From the NCBI RefSeq assembly GCF_002871345.2, contig NZ_CP136964.1, positions 558,001-622,000 of the forward strand: DNA of 64,000 nucleotides, given 5' to 3'. The notes beneath the pieces were generated by a model that made no database searches, had not been told where the DNA came from, and worked only from the letters and a program-made list of their open reading frames with translations. The stretch comes from Nosocomiicoccus massiliensis. GTDB taxonomy: Bacteria; Bacillota; Bacilli; Staphylococcales; Salinicoccaceae. The translations under genes were made by a program, and so were the position numbers. Below are positions 39,254-48,949 of the stretch, piece after piece. Positions within the stretch are counted from its first letter, which is position 1. Every line of letters begins with the position of its first letter.

Positions 39254-39411
39254 TAAAAAAAGCCTTTTCTCACACATAGAGAAAAGGCCACCCTTTTCTC
39301 TTATCGTTCAGAAATCATTATTTCTGCAACCTTTAGCACCATTCTTCTACGTTAGAAGGGGTTGCTGGGCTTCACAGGGGGTATTCCCTCCACCGACTCT
39401 TGATAAGAGAT
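39254..39411 (-). promoter_or_regulatory. SAM-I (S-box) riboswitch of metK
   Basis: Read on the minus strand: P1 CTCTTATC/GATAAGAG (39404-39411 and 39298-39305), the S-box core GGTGGAGGGA, GAAGCCCAGCAACC and AAAGGTTGCAG. A terminator (GCCTTTTCTC/GAGAAAAGGC, 39262-39288) with a T-run follows. All match the SAM-I consensus; high SAM switches metK off. Confidence 0.96.
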
Positions 39412-39423
39412 AACTTGTTTACT

Positions 39424-39452
39424 AGAATACACAACATCAATGAAATTATCAA
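39424..39452 (-). promoter_or_regulatory. Promoter of the metK leader
   Basis: TTGATA (39447-39452) and TATTCT (39424-39429) on the minus strand, spacer 17, start just before the S-box. Confidence 0.55.
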
Positions 39453-39545
39453 GTACTTTTAAAACATATCTCGATTCGGTGGAATCTTTTAGTATCTTGT
39501 ATTAAAATATTAGATGATAAACAAAATTTGGAGGAAATTTATATA

Positions 39546-41120
39546 ATGTCAAACTCTGTGAAAAGAATCGAAGCACTTGTACAAAAAGATTCAACAAACA
39601 ACCAATTATCTCGTGCAGAGCTTGTAGAAGCCGCATCTAGAAGAAAAGAAGGTAAAATTGCATCGAGCGGTGCATTCACTGCAACAACTGGTAAATATAC
39701 AGGTCGTAGCCCTAAAGACCGCTTCATCGTTGAAGACGATGTGACAAGAGACACTGTAGATTGGGGAGAAGTAAACCAACCAATTAGTGGTGAAGTGTTT
39801 GATGCACTACTCGACAAAGTGTTAGATCACTTAGATAGTAAAGATGAATTATTCGTATTTAACGGATATGCAGGTGCAGATACGGATTCACGTTTAAACA
39901 TCCGTGTCGTAAACGAATTCGCATGGCATAACTTATTCGTAAAAGCTTTATTTATCGATCCTGAGACAAAAGAAGAAGGTTTAAACATTTCACCTGACTT
40001 TACAATTGTTTCTGCACCATCATTTAAAGCAGATCCATCTGTAGATGGTACGAACTCTGAGACATTTATTTTAGTGAACTTTGAAAAGCAAATCGTTTTA
40101 ATCGGTGGAACTGAATACGCTGGAGAGATGAAAAAATCTATCTTCTCTGTAATGAACTACCTACTTCCTCAAAAAGGTATTTTAAGTATGCACTGTTCAG
40201 CAAACGTCGGAGAAAATGATGACGTAGCGTTATTCTTCGGATTATCTGGTACAGGTAAAACGACACTTTCTGCAGATCCAAATCGTGGTCTAATCGGTGA
40301 CGATGAGCACGGTTGGAACGAACACGGTGTATTTAACATCGAAGGTGGATGCTACGCAAAAGCAATCAACTTATCTGAAGAGAAAGAACCTGAAATTTAC
40401 CGTGCAATTAAATTCGGAAGTGTATTAGAGAACGTTATTTTAGATGATGAAAGAGATCCAGACTACGATGATAATTCTCTAACTGAAAATACACGTGCAG
40501 CGTATCCAATTAAACACATCGACAATGCGGTATTACCATCAAAAGCTGGTCACGCGAAGACAATCGTATTCTTAACAGCCGACGCTTTCGGAGTACTCCC
40601 TCCAATTGCGAAATTAACAAAAGAACAAGCAATGTACCACTTCTTAAGTGGATTTACATCAAAACTTGCAGGAACTGAACGCGGAGTAACATCTCCTGAA
40701 CCAGTATTCTCAACGTGCTTCGGTGCACCATTCTTACCATTACACGCATCAGTATATGCAGATAGACTTGGTGAATTAATCGATGAACATGACGTTTCAG
40801 TTTACCTTGTAAACACTGGTTGGACTGGTGGAGAATACGGTGTTGGTGAACGTATGAACTTAAAATACACACGTAAAATGGTTTCAGACGCTGTTGAAGG
40901 CGAACTTAAAAACCATGAGTTTGTTACTGATGAAACATTCGGCTTACAAATTCCAACAGAAATCGAAGGCGTTCCTAGCGACGTATTAAATCCTAGAAAA
41001 ACATGGGCAGATAAAGATGCTTACGACAAAGTAGCAGGTCAACTGATTGACTCATTTAAAGAAAACTTCAAAAAATTCGGTGATGATGTAAAAGAAATCG
41101 CTGAAAAAGGCGGATTTTAA
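39546..41120 (+). CDS. pckA: Phosphoenolpyruvate carboxykinase (ATP)
   Basis: Converts oxaloacetate to PEP for gluconeogenesis. The P-loop [11 protein letters not shown] (near 235), DDEHGW, and the substrate region GRSPKDRF are present; 524 aa is standard. The ATG at 39546 follows TTGGAGGAAA; six upstream in-frame codons lack a ribosome site. With acsA and proline dehydrogenase it forms the gluconeogenic set of this window. I see no clear cre or CcpN site in the 90 bases upstream. Confidence 0.97.
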   Translation: MSNSVKRIEALVQKDSTNNQLSRAELVEAASRRKEGKIASSGAFTATTGKYTGRSPKDRFIVEDDVTRDTVDWGEVNQPISGEVFDALLDKVLDHLDSKDELFVFNGYAGADTDSRLNIRVVNEFAWHNLFVKALFIDPETKEEGLNISPDFTIVSAPSFKADPSVDGTNSETFILVNFEKQIVLIGGTEYAGEMKKSIFSVMNYLLPQKGILSMHCSANVGENDDVALFFGLSGTGKTTLSADPNRGLIGDDEHGWNEHGVFNIEGGCYAKAINLSEEKEPEIYRAIKFGSVLENVILDDERDPDYDDNSLTENTRAAYPIKHIDNAVLPSKAGHAKTIVFLTADAFGVLPPIAKLTKEQAMYHFLSGFTSKLAGTERGVTSPEPVFSTCFGAPFLPLHASVYADRLGELIDEHDVSVYLVNTGWTGGEYGVGERMNLKYTRKMVSDAVEGELKNHEFVTDETFGLQIPTEIEGVPSDVLNPRKTWADKDAYDKVAGQLIDSFKENFKKFGDDVKEIAEKGGF

Positions 41121-41137
41121 TCTCTTTTTATAAGATT

Positions 41138-41174
41138 AAACGCACATTGATTAAATAATCAATGTGCGTTTTTC
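41138..41174. terminator. Terminator between pckA and ytkD unit
   Basis: 14-bp stem AACGCACATTGATT/AATCAATGTGCGTT followed by five T on the plus strand; the minus side is A/T-rich as well. Confidence 0.88.
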
Positions 41175-41176
41175 TA

Positions 41177-41242
41177 TTAATTTATGACCTTTGTCCAGCT
41201 TTTTTCATTTTGTCCTAAACCATGGATTAAGATATTATTCAT
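41177..41242 (-). pseudogene. Stub of an alpha/beta hydrolase gene (21 codons)
   Basis: Overlapping the 3' end of ytkD, an ATG with GGGAG eight to nine bases upstream opens MNNILIHGLGQN then EKSWTKVIN and stops. LIHGLGQNEKSW is the oxyanion-loop start of an alpha/beta hydrolase. The rest of the gene is missing: the pckA terminator follows three bases after the stop. It looks like the remaining 5' end of a second gene of the ytkD operon, removed by deletion. Confidence 0.65.
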
Positions 41243-41696
41243 AATTACACTCCCTACTATTAACTTTACGATATAAATATAAAATACAATCATCTTTAAG
41301 TAATCGACTTTTATCGGTTTCTTTTATTTCTTCAACGGAGTGAAACAATATCGGACCTTTCGTTTCTAAATAGTCACTTTTTTCTTCTATATCAGATAAC
41401 TCTACGCGATAGACCGCTTTATAAAACGGTGTTGTTTCGTGAACTTTATACGTCCCGAGATACTCGACAGTTTTAACGACTCCCCCAGTCTCTTCAAATA
41501 CTTCACGTTTTAACGCTTCTATAATCGTTTCACCCGCTTCTACTTTTCCTCCTGGGAATTCAATACCACGTGTTTTATGTCGAGTAAAGACATATTTATT
41601 ATTATAAATTGGAATCGCAAGACAATGTGTCGCTTCAATTGATTCATCAAAAAACAACTCTACTACATTACCATTGTCATCTATAAACTGCTTCAT
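41235..41696 (-). CDS. ytkD: Nudix nucleoside triphosphatase YtkD
   Basis: Hydrolyses oxidised or surplus nucleoside triphosphates. The Nudix box is complete (GKVEAGET, then REVFEETGG, near 50-72). The 153-aa length and position next to pckA match Bacillus YtkD (MutTA). The ATG at 41696 lies behind GAGGTGAGC. The last 8 bases overlap a truncated hydrolase reading frame. Confidence 0.9.
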   Translation of the reverse strand: MKQFIDDNGNVVELFFDESIEATHCLAIPIYNNKYVFTRHKTRGIEFPGGKVEAGETIIEALKREVFEETGGVVKTVEYLGTYKVHETTPFYKAVYRVELSDIEEKSDYLETKGPILFHSVEEIKETDKSRLLKDDCILYLYRKVNSRECNYE

Positions 41697-41765
41697 CTGC
41701 TCACCTCAATTGAAATTAAAGTTGCTATTCTGTTATATTAAATTTAATAAGAAAAGATGGTGCAT

Positions 41766-41990
41766 ATGAAAAAAATAATCTTACAAATGATTCGCTTTTA
41801 TCAGCGGTATATTTCACCTATGTCTCCCCCATCATGTCGATTTTACCCGACGTGTTCTCAATATGCGATTGAAGCGGTGGAAGAACATGGTGCATTTAAA
41901 GGGAGTTATTTAGCTGTTCATCGTATTTTAAAATGTCATCCGCTTCATAAAGGTGGATTTGATCCTGTCCCTCCTAAAAAGAAGAAGTAG
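41766..41990 (+). CDS. yidD: Membrane protein insertion efficiency factor YidD
   Basis: A 74-aa protein with the DUF37 signature [19 protein letters not shown] and [12 protein letters not shown], assisting YidC-dependent insertion. The N-terminal amphipathic helix is [16 protein letters not shown] choose ATG 41766, which gives the usual N-terminus; an ATG nine bases upstream is possible. Its end overlaps the convergent menE by 17 bases. Confidence 0.93.
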   Translation: MKKIILQMIRFYQRYISPMSPPSCRFYPTCSQYAIEAVEEHGAFKGSYLAVHRILKCHPLHKGGFDPVPPKKKK

Positions 41991-43365
41991 ATGTATTGAT
42001 ATACGCCTCTCGGTTTAATTTTCTAGAAATTTTACCAGATGGCGTATATTTTATTTCTTTAACGACAATAATTTCTTTTGGATGCTTATAACGTGCTAAA
42101 TGTGTGTTAAAAATATTGATGAGTGTTCTTTCATCAATATTTTCCTCAATGAGTAAAACAGGAACTTGTCCCCACTCTTCATCTTCTTTTTTAACAACGA
42201 CACACGTTTTTAAGTCCGTATATTGTAAGACGATATCCTCGATTTCTTTTGGATAAATATTTTCTCCACCACTAATAATTAAATCATCTCTACGATCTAA
42301 TATATATAAATATCCACCTTTAACTTCGGCGATATCTCCAGTATTAAAAAAGCCATCTTCTGTAATCATTTCAGCATTTAAATATCCACTCGTGACATTT
42401 TCACCTTTAACGAGCAACTCATTATTCTCATTGACACGGATATTTTCATTGGTTTTACCTACCGTACCCGTTAATATATTGTCATCATCATAGGATACAA
42501 TAACAATTTGAGAACACGTTTCTGTCATACCAAAACTATTAAATACCGGTAATTTAAATTGAAGTGCCTCGTTTAGTAATTTAGGTGTCGTATTTGCTCC
42601 ACCCATTAAAATCGCTTTTAAGCGAGATAAATCCGTGCTATGAATCATTTTGTCGTTCATAATCCGAGATAACATAATCGGTACAAACGACGTATGTGTC
42701 ACTTTATAGCGTTCAATATCATTTAAAACGTGTTTAGAATCGAATCTATTATGGATAATTAACGTACACCCTGAAATTACTGCACGCATTAATATCGAAA
42801 AGCCCGAGATGTGAAATATCGGATTGACCATGAGCCATGTACTATTCTCATCATAATTTAACCCATTCATCGCATTTATATGAGACGCATAATGGTTTAA
42901 ATACGTTTGAGTCACGGCTTTCGGTCGTCCTGTCGTCCCACTCGTAAACATGATTGATAATATATCATCATCATTTGCTTCAACCTCTTCATATGATGCT
43001 TTATCGTGCTGTATGATTTCTCTATAGTAGATGACGTTTACGTTCACTTTATTTAAAACGTCTGAGTCAATCGTTGAAAAAATTGTATCGACATTAACGT
43101 CCATTAGTTGATTGTTAATTTCTTCAGATGAAAGACGTGTGTTCACCATGACGATTTCGATATGACGCTCAATTAAACTATGTATTAAAATCGCACTATC
43201 TACACTGTTATCTATAAATAACCCAACTCTTTTAATGTTAGGAATTCTTTGAGAGAGATCGTGTACTTTATCTTGTAATTGTTTATAAGTTAAGTGTAAG
43301 TCTTCGTAAATGACCGCGATCTTTTCCGGATAATTTTTTGAATTACGGTGAAGCCAGTGATTCAA
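41974..43365 (-). CDS. menE: o-Succinylbenzoate-CoA ligase
   Basis: Activates o-succinylbenzoate in menaquinone synthesis. ANL motifs: [14 protein letters not shown] (near 151), [17 protein letters not shown] and the C-terminal PSGKISRK. The TTG at 43365 has AAAGGAG eight bases upstream; a GTG three codons earlier is inside that site. Elsewhere in staphylococci menE is followed by menC; here the convergent yidD lies directly after it, so menC must be elsewhere or absent. It is 11 kb from the main men cluster. Confidence 0.93.
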   Translation of the reverse strand: MNHWLHRNSKNYPEKIAVIYEDLHLTYKQLQDKVHDLSQRIPNIKRVGLFIDNSVDSAILIHSLIERHIEIVMVNTRLSSEEINNQLMDVNVDTIFSTIDSDVLNKVNVNVIYYREIIQHDKASYEEVEANDDDILSIMFTSGTTGRPKAVTQTYLNHYASHINAMNGLNYDENSTWLMVNPIFHISGFSILMRAVISGCTLIIHNRFDSKHVLNDIERYKVTHTSFVPIMLSRIMNDKMIHSTDLSRLKAILMGGANTTPKLLNEALQFKLPVFNSFGMTETCSQIVIVSYDDDNILTGTVGKTNENIRVNENNELLVKGENVTSGYLNAEMITEDGFFNTGDIAEVKGGYLYILDRRDDLIISGGENIYPKEIEDIVLQYTDLKTCVVVKKEDEEWGQVPVLLIEENIDERTLINIFNTHLARYKHPKEIIVVKEIKYTPSGKISRKLNREAYINTSTSSF

Positions 43366-43484
43366 TGTAAACACTCCTTTAACTATCCTATTATATCAAA
43401 TCTTTAAAGTGACTCGTATCATTTAGACAATCATTAGAAAAAATGATAAATTATAATTAAGAAAACAACGAGGGAGACGAAATT

Positions 43485-44222
43485 ATGGCAGGCCATTCAA
43501 AATGGAATAACATTAAACAACGTAAAGGTGCCCAAGATAAAAAACGCGGTAAAATCTTCCAAAAGTTATCGCGTGAAATTTATATGGCAGCAAAACAAGG
43601 TGGCGGAGATCCAGATACGAATCCAGCACTACGTTTAGCTATGGACCGTGCACGTTCAGAAAATATGCCTAAAGACAACATTACACGTGCAATCGACAAA
43701 GCAACATCATCCGGATCTGGTGAAAACTACGATCCAGTAATGTATGAAGGATACGGACCAAGTGGCGTCGGTATTTTAGCAGAAGCATTAACAGATAACC
43801 GTAACCGTACAAACACAAACGTACGTATTGCTTACAATAAAAACGGTGGAAATATTGGAGAAGCTGGATCTGTAAGTTATATGTTCGAACGTAAAGGATA
43901 TATTGTAATCGAACGTAGTACGACAGAAGACGATGAAGAAACAATGTTATTAGAAGTGCTTGAAGCAGGTGCTGAAGAGTTAGAAACGAGCGATGAAGTA
44001 TTTGAAATCTTCACTGAACAAGCAGACTTCGCACAAGTGAGAGACCATTTAGAAGAAAAAGGATACACGTTAGCACAAAGTGAATTAACGATGATTCCGA
44101 TGAATACAGTCGCATTAAGCGATGAAGACTATGAAATTTTAGAAAACATACTCGACGCGCTCGATGATGATGACGACGTCACTGACGTCCATCATAACGC
44201 AGTGCGTGCAAGTGAACAGTAA
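43485..44222 (+). CDS. yebC: YebC/PmpR family protein
   Basis: The first residues MAGHSKWNNIKQRKGAQDKK and the block PKDNITRAIDKA are diagnostic for the YebC/TACO1 family. The family is described as transcriptional regulators and, more recently, as translation factors for proline-rich stalling. 245 aa is normal. GAGGGAGA precedes the ATG. Own terminator. It precedes the ica operon but is transcriptionally separate. Confidence 0.95.
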   Translation: MAGHSKWNNIKQRKGAQDKKRGKIFQKLSREIYMAAKQGGGDPDTNPALRLAMDRARSENMPKDNITRAIDKATSSGSGENYDPVMYEGYGPSGVGILAEALTDNRNRTNTNVRIAYNKNGGNIGEAGSVSYMFERKGYIVIERSTTEDDEETMLLEVLEAGAEELETSDEVFEIFTEQADFAQVRDHLEEKGYTLAQSELTMIPMNTVALSDEDYEILENILDALDDDDDVTDVHHNAVRASEQ

Positions 44223-44231
44223 TATAACAAT

Positions 44232-44266
44232 TCCACTTAAGCTTAGTAGCTTAAGTGGATTTTTTA
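44232..44266 (+). terminator. Terminator of yebC
   Basis: 11-bp perfect stem TCCACTTAAGC/GCTTAAGTGGA, six-base loop, then six T. Confidence 0.9.
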
Positions 44267-44397
44267 TATTATAAACTCTCTTTTTATACATAATAAATTC
44301 AAAATATCATCATTAAAATTTAATGTGAATTCTGTTAAAACACACTCCCTATTTTGAAATAAAAAAGAAATAATACCCATTTTTTATTACTAAGCGC

Positions 44398-44511
44398 TAA
44401 CAACTCAATGAGAATTCAATGAAAAGTATTGAGTGTTAATTTTCTTTTCTCTATATTAAATGTGCTCTCGTATTGATATAGAGCACATTATATCTAAAAG
44501 TGATAACACTT
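44398..44511. promoter_or_regulatory. Three inverted repeats upstream of icaA
   Basis: In the 260-base gap before icaA: TAACAACTCAAT...ATTGAGTGTTA (44398-44438), AATGTGCTCT...AGAGCACATT (44459-44489, 10-bp arms, 11-base centre) and AAGTG-ATAA-CACTT (44498-44511). No icaR-like gene lies here. The arms have the size of TetR-family operators or could form RNA hairpins in the leader. The rest of the gap (44267-44397) shows nothing I can name. Confidence 0.55.
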
Positions 44512-44519
44512 GAAAGCGA

Positions 44520-45752
44520 ATGATTTTATTGAAATTTTTATTGATACTGATTTTGTATCCAGCAATTATGTCTATGTACTGGACAATCGGATCTTCCCTT
44601 TACTTTATTAGGTATGAGTTATTTTCAAAAAGTCACAAGGTTCCATCAGATTTAAAAGGAATCACATTTGTCGTCGCTTGTTTTAATGAACAAGATACGT
44701 TAGAAGAAACACTTACATCCCTAGTACATCTCGATTATCCTTTAAAAGAAATTATTATGGTCAATGATGGGAGCACTGACTATACAGCTGCAAAATTAAC
44801 TGACTTAAAAAGTCGCTATGATTTTAAATTTATTAATTTAAAAGAAAACAAAGGTAAAGCAAATGCATTAAATGAAGCGGTTAAAGAAGCATCGTATGAT
44901 TACGTTCTATGTATAGATGCGGATACTGTAATTTTTGACGGCGCACCCCAGTATATGATGACACATATGTTAAACGACAATTCGATCGGTGCAGTTACAG
45001 GTAACCCAAGAATTCGTAATAAGGACTCTATGCTTGGAAAAATACAAGTCGTTGAATACGCGAGTATTATTGGTGGTATTAAACGTGCACAAAGTTTAGC
45101 AGGTGCAATCAACACTGTTTCAGGTGTATTTACATTGTTTAGAAAAGAAGCACTAGAAGACGTCGGTCTGTTTGATACGGATATGATCACTGAAGATATC
45201 GCTATGTCTTGGAATCTGCATTTAAATGATTGGAAAATCCTTTACGAGCCACGCGCGATGTGTTTTATGCTCGTTCCTGAAACGCTTGGTGGTTTATGGA
45301 AGCAAAGAGTGCGTTGGTCTCAAGGTGGTCATGAAGTCATTATTCGTGATTTTAAAAATATTATCAAAAAGGGGCAATTCCCGCTTTATCTATTACTGTT
45401 AGAATCTCTACTTTCAATTTTATGGATTTATATCATATTGCTAACATTGTTCTTTACAGTAATGAGGTTAGATTTACTAAATATTTTTAGTGTTAGAGAA
45501 CAATTAAGTTTACTCGTCATCAGTGCTTTAATATTAACGTTCTTTAATATTATTCAGTTTTTAGTCGCTTTATTTATCGACGTAAAGTACGAACGTAGAA
45601 ATATTATTGGCCTTCTCTTTTTAAGTTGGTATCCAACGGTTTACTGGCTAATTAATGGGCTCGTCGTATTATTTGCATTACCGAAAGCATTAAAGCGTAA
45701 GAAAGGAGAGTTTGCGACATGGACAAGCCCAGACAGAGGAGATATCCAGTAG
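44520..45752 (+). CDS. icaA: Poly-beta-1,6-N-acetylglucosamine synthase IcaA
   Basis: GT2 membrane synthase of biofilm polysaccharide PNAG. One N-terminal helix, then VVACFNEQDTLEETL, the DGSTD and CIDADT acid motifs, ITEDIAMSW and the QRVRW motif, followed by three or four C-terminal helices. 410 aa, as in staphylococcal IcaA. The ATG lacks a strong ribosome site (only GAAAG at 5-9 bases), which may keep expression low. First gene of icaADBC; overlaps icaD by 34 bases. Confidence 0.95.
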   Translation: MILLKFLLILILYPAIMSMYWTIGSSLYFIRYELFSKSHKVPSDLKGITFVVACFNEQDTLEETLTSLVHLDYPLKEIIMVNDGSTDYTAAKLTDLKSRYDFKFINLKENKGKANALNEAVKEASYDYVLCIDADTVIFDGAPQYMMTHMLNDNSIGAVTGNPRIRNKDSMLGKIQVVEYASIIGGIKRAQSLAGAINTVSGVFTLFRKEALEDVGLFDTDMITEDIAMSWNLHLNDWKILYEPRAMCFMLVPETLGGLWKQRVRWSQGGHEVIIRDFKNIIKKGQFPLYLLLLESLLSILWIYIILLTLFFTVMRLDLLNIFSVREQLSLLVISALILTFFNIIQFLVALFIDVKYERRNIIGLLFLSWYPTVYWLINGLVVLFALPKALKRKKGEFATWTSPDRGDIQ

Positions 45753-46018
45753 TACACTCCAATCTAAACCTTTTAAGAGAAACAATTCTTTATGTGAGTT
45801 CTATTCCATTATGGCTATATTGTTTATTCGTTATTTACATTACATCTATGACACTTTTAAATATTAATACAGAGTTCGTACAACTCGCTAGAATCTCAAT
45901 GTCTATCAGTCGTACAGATTATATCGATATATTTAAACCCGTATTTTACTTCATAATCGTTATCGCAATTTTCTTCGTTATGAGATTTATTCAATCGTTT
46001 AAAGAGGAAAAATTATGA
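45719..46018 (+). CDS. icaD: IcaD, accessory subunit of PNAG synthase
   Basis: A 99-aa protein with two membrane helices (about 25-47 and 70-92), matching IcaD in size, topology and position. It is required for full IcaA activity. AAGGAGAG lies upstream inside the icaA end. Its stop overlaps the icaB start by four bases. Confidence 0.9.
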   Translation: MDKPRQRRYPVVHSNLNLLRETILYVSSIPLWLYCLFVIYITSMTLLNINTEFVQLARISMSISRTDYIDIFKPVFYFIIVIAIFFVMRFIQSFKEEKL

Positions 46019-46824
46019 AGAAATTGTGTATAGCTCTACTACTTACATTCATGATATTTATGAATATACCAAACGATGTCAAAGCATCTGAGGAGTGTCT
46101 CGCGTTAAATTATCATCGCGTCCGTGAAGAAACACTTCTATATAAATTGCTCAAAGTCATTGCACCAAACAAAGAGCAAGATATCTATAGTGTCACAACT
46201 GATGAGTTTGAGCGGCAGATGAAATGGCTCGTAGATCACGATGCAACGTTTGTTAATGCAGAAGAGTTAGAATTTTACTACGAAAAAGGAGAATTCCCTA
46301 AGCGATGTGTTTGGGTGAATTTCGATGATCTGGATGATACGGTTTTAAATGCTGAAAAAATATTGAAAAAATATAATATAAAAGCTACAGGCTTTGTCAT
46401 CACAGGACAAGTCGGTAACGATAACTATTTAAATTTAACTTTATTAGATCTCGACGGTTTAAAAAAACTCTATAAAACAAATCGATGGGAATTTAGCTCT
46501 CATACAAATAACTTACATTTCATGGATAAACATCATAAAACCATTTTAAATAGAACAGAAGATCAAGCGTTAACAAAAGATATTAAAACGAGTAACGATT
46601 ACCTTAAAAAACATTTTAACGAAACCAATCATCGACTCGCCTATCCATATGGCTATGTCGATGATTCCAAATTAAGTGCGATTAAAAGTGCAGAAATTGT
46701 ATACGGATATTCACTTCAGGAAGCACCTATTCGAACAGACAGTCATCCTTATTATTTGCCACGCATTTTAATTACAGAATCTTCGTTTAAAAAATTTGTG
46801 GAAGAATGGGATGAATTTAAATGA
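46015..46824 (+). CDS. icaB: PNAG deacetylase IcaB
   Basis: Surface polysaccharide deacetylase. A signal peptide (about 1-25, cut near VKA) is followed by the NodB fold: the VWVNFDDLDD acid motif, SSHTNNLHFM with both metal histidines, RLAYPYGY and a C-terminal LPRIL. Partial deacetylation gives PNAG the charge that fixes it to cells. Length 269 aa against about 290 in staphylococci. Overlaps icaC by four bases. Confidence 0.93.
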   Translation: MKKLCIALLLTFMIFMNIPNDVKASEECLALNYHRVREETLLYKLLKVIAPNKEQDIYSVTTDEFERQMKWLVDHDATFVNAEELEFYYEKGEFPKRCVWVNFDDLDDTVLNAEKILKKYNIKATGFVITGQVGNDNYLNLTLLDLDGLKKLYKTNRWEFSSHTNNLHFMDKHHKTILNRTEDQALTKDIKTSNDYLKKHFNETNHRLAYPYGYVDDSKLSAIKSAEIVYGYSLQEAPIRTDSHPYYLPRILITESSFKKFVEEWDEFK

Positions 46825-47888
46825 AAAATAAGAAACTAGAGCTCGTTTACGTACGTGCAATAATATGTACTTCGATCGTATTAACTCATATTTTAACGTC
46901 TTACACAATACAAGAAGCGACGGAGACAGTTGAGTATGAATACTTATATATCATACGAAATATATTTATTTTTGGAGTGCCATGTTTTTTAATTTTAAGT
47001 CAACTACTGGTGACTGCAAGGTATGATTATATACCTTATAACTTTATAAGAAAAAGAATTATTTATGTGTTTATACCGTACTTTTTTGTCGGTATTTTAT
47101 ACGCTTATACTATGAAATATGGCAGTGATGAAAGTTTCATCGAGATCTATAAAGATGCTGTAATCATCGGAAACTGGTACGGGTATTTTATTATCATATT
47201 TTTATTTACGATTTTACTCAATTTACTTTTTAAAAGGATACCTCTAAAAATATTCGGAAATATTTGGGTCTTGTTTAGTGCACTCATAGTCCAAGTCGTG
47301 TTCTTCTATGTAAGAAATCACTATGACTGGTTCCAAGAGTTTTTAATACATGACTATCCATTAAATGAGCACACGTTCTTTCTAGGCTGGATATTCTACT
47401 ACTTTTTAGGTGGCTTTATTGGCTATCATTATGATAATGTAATCAAGTTCTTAGAGGATTATCTAGTGATTGTCATCGCAGCTTCAATATTAGCGTTTGT
47501 CATTTTCGTCATGTACTTTAACCACGATTACTATACAGTTCAAAGTTTTGCAGGAAAACTCATACCGTATAACACAATGATGTTTTTCTTAGTACTCGGA
47601 ATAGTGATTCATTGTAAAACAATCGCTTATTCTTACGTTATATTTGTGTCGCATTTCTCATACCAAATTTATTTACTTCATCCGTTATATTTAAATAGCG
47701 TGTATGACGTCACTCGACCATTTGTAGATTCAACACTTGCATTCATATTAATAACACTGTTCGTTGTTCAAACAAGCATCATCGGATTTTCAATATTCGT
47801 TCATACATTCTCAGTAACACGAATTTTATTTGGTACGAGAGATTTTAAATATATATTTAAAGAAATAGATGCAAAATATCTATCATAA
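46821..47888 (+). CDS. icaC: IcaC, PNAG acyltransferase/exporter-like protein
   Basis: A 355-aa integral membrane protein with about ten helices of the acyltransferase-3 family (ELVYVRAIICTSIVLTHI at the start with the family's His, PCFLILSQLL, FLLHPLYL-type end YQIYLLHPLYL). In staphylococci IcaC is needed for long polymer, by export or O-succinylation. Last gene of the operon; a hairpin follows. Confidence 0.92.
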   Translation: MKNKKLELVYVRAIICTSIVLTHILTSYTIQEATETVEYEYLYIIRNIFIFGVPCFLILSQLLVTARYDYIPYNFIRKRIIYVFIPYFFVGILYAYTMKYGSDESFIEIYKDAVIIGNWYGYFIIIFLFTILLNLLFKRIPLKIFGNIWVLFSALIVQVVFFYVRNHYDWFQEFLIHDYPLNEHTFFLGWIFYYFLGGFIGYHYDNVIKFLEDYLVIVIAASILAFVIFVMYFNHDYYTVQSFAGKLIPYNTMMFFLVLGIVIHCKTIAYSYVIFVSHFSYQIYLLHPLYLNSVYDVTRPFVDSTLAFILITLFVVQTSIIGFSIFVHTFSVTRILFGTRDFKYIFKEIDAKYLS

Positions 47889-47930
47889 AAAGAGCTACTT
47901 CCCATAAAAAAATTGGGAGGTAGCTCTTTC
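47889..47930 (+). terminator. Terminator of icaADBC
   Basis: Long hairpin AAAGAGCTAC/GTAGCTCTTT with an inner TTCCCA/TGGGAG stem, followed by T-rich sequence. Confidence 0.82.
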
Positions 47931-47957
47931 ATTTTCATATGTCAATAATCCAATAAA

Positions 47958-48698
47958 TTAAAAATCACTCAATTTATCTATTTTGTTGTATAGACTAGTC
48001 CACTGATTTTTAAGATATTTAGCTGATTCATCAAATAACTTTTGCCTCGCATCATTTTGTTCTTCATCATATTTTTTACGTGTAAATTCACCCGTGTATT
48101 CCAAAGGAAACTGACCATTAGGTGGACTAAAAGTGTCACATTCATATATTTTAATCGGTGTCATTTTGGTTTTATGATACAAATCATTTGTATATTTTAT
48201 TAGATGATCTGTATTTTCAATTTCTGACAGTCTGAACTCAAGTAAATTTTTAGCTTCAAGTACTGGATAAGTTAAATCATGATAGTTTCCACTTAATGAT
48301 TGTAAATTGTTTTTATAATCCTCCTCATCTTGAATTCGGTGAAGTAAATTATTGTATACAACTTTCTTTAGTTCACTGATTTTTAATAAGTAGTCACTAG
48401 TTAACTGTCTGATATCCTCAATTCTCTCTTTTTGAGACTCAACAATCACCTTCACTTCTAACTCTCTTGTATGTTGTTCATTCAATTGCTTTAATTGTTC
48501 AGCGAATTGTTGTCTTTGTTGTTCTAGCATCTCTTTATGCCGTGTATTGGTATCTTCGATTTCACGTTTTCTAATTTTTGACATTTCCCTAAATTGATAA
48601 AGACTTATCACAATATTAATTATTACTAAAACAATGATAAACCACTGTGAAAATCCACCGCTTGTTACAGCTTCCGACGTATTTACTCCTGCATTCAT
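47958..48698 (-). CDS. Orphan membrane-anchored coiled-coil protein
   Basis: I do not recognise this family. 246 aa: a short exposed N-terminus, one membrane helix (about 17-35, WFIIVLVIINIVISLY), then a long coiled coil rich in E, K, Q and R to about residue 105, then a helical domain. The C-terminal third (PIKIYECDTFSPPNGQFPL) is less regular. AAAGGAG precedes the ATG at 48698. It sits between icaADBC and a gene-poor tract and is convergent to ica. Possibly accessory. Confidence 0.75.
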   Translation of the reverse strand: MNAGVNTSEAVTSGGFSQWFIIVLVIINIVISLYQFREMSKIRKREIEDTNTRHKEMLEQQRQQFAEQLKQLNEQHTRELEVKVIVESQKERIEDIRQLTSDYLLKISELKKVVYNNLLHRIQDEEDYKNNLQSLSGNYHDLTYPVLEAKNLLEFRLSEIENTDHLIKYTNDLYHKTKMTPIKIYECDTFSPPNGQFPLEYTGEFTRKKYDEEQNDARQKLFDESAKYLKNQWTSLYNKIDKLSDF

Positions 48699-48857
48699 GA
48701 AAACACTCCTTTAAATAATTAATCATCTCTTTATAATAAAGTTGATTTTCTTATCAAAATAATGTCGTTATATTAATTTGCATCAAATTAAATAATTTAA
48801 TTTTATACAAATCACTTTTGTATTAAAGCCCCATTCATTTCGTTGACAATTAAGCCT

Positions 48858-48949
48858 TTTGCGTAAACGAAACAGACACCTTCTTTATACAAATCGTTTT
48901 TATGTAAAATTAATAAAAACGATTTTACGCATAACTCATTTGCGTAAAC
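48858..48949. repeat. Hairpin and TTGCGTAAAC repeats in a gene-free stretch
   Basis: TTGCGTAAAC occurs at 48859 and 48940 and its reverse form TTTTACGCA lies between. Inside is a 13-bp perfect hairpin AAATCGTTTTTAT/ATAAAAACGATTT (48891-48925). TTTATACAAATC occurs twice (near 48813 and 48884). It follows the 57-aa gene on the minus strand and could end its transcript, though the T-run is poor. Nothing else is seen in 48699-48949. Confidence 0.6.
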
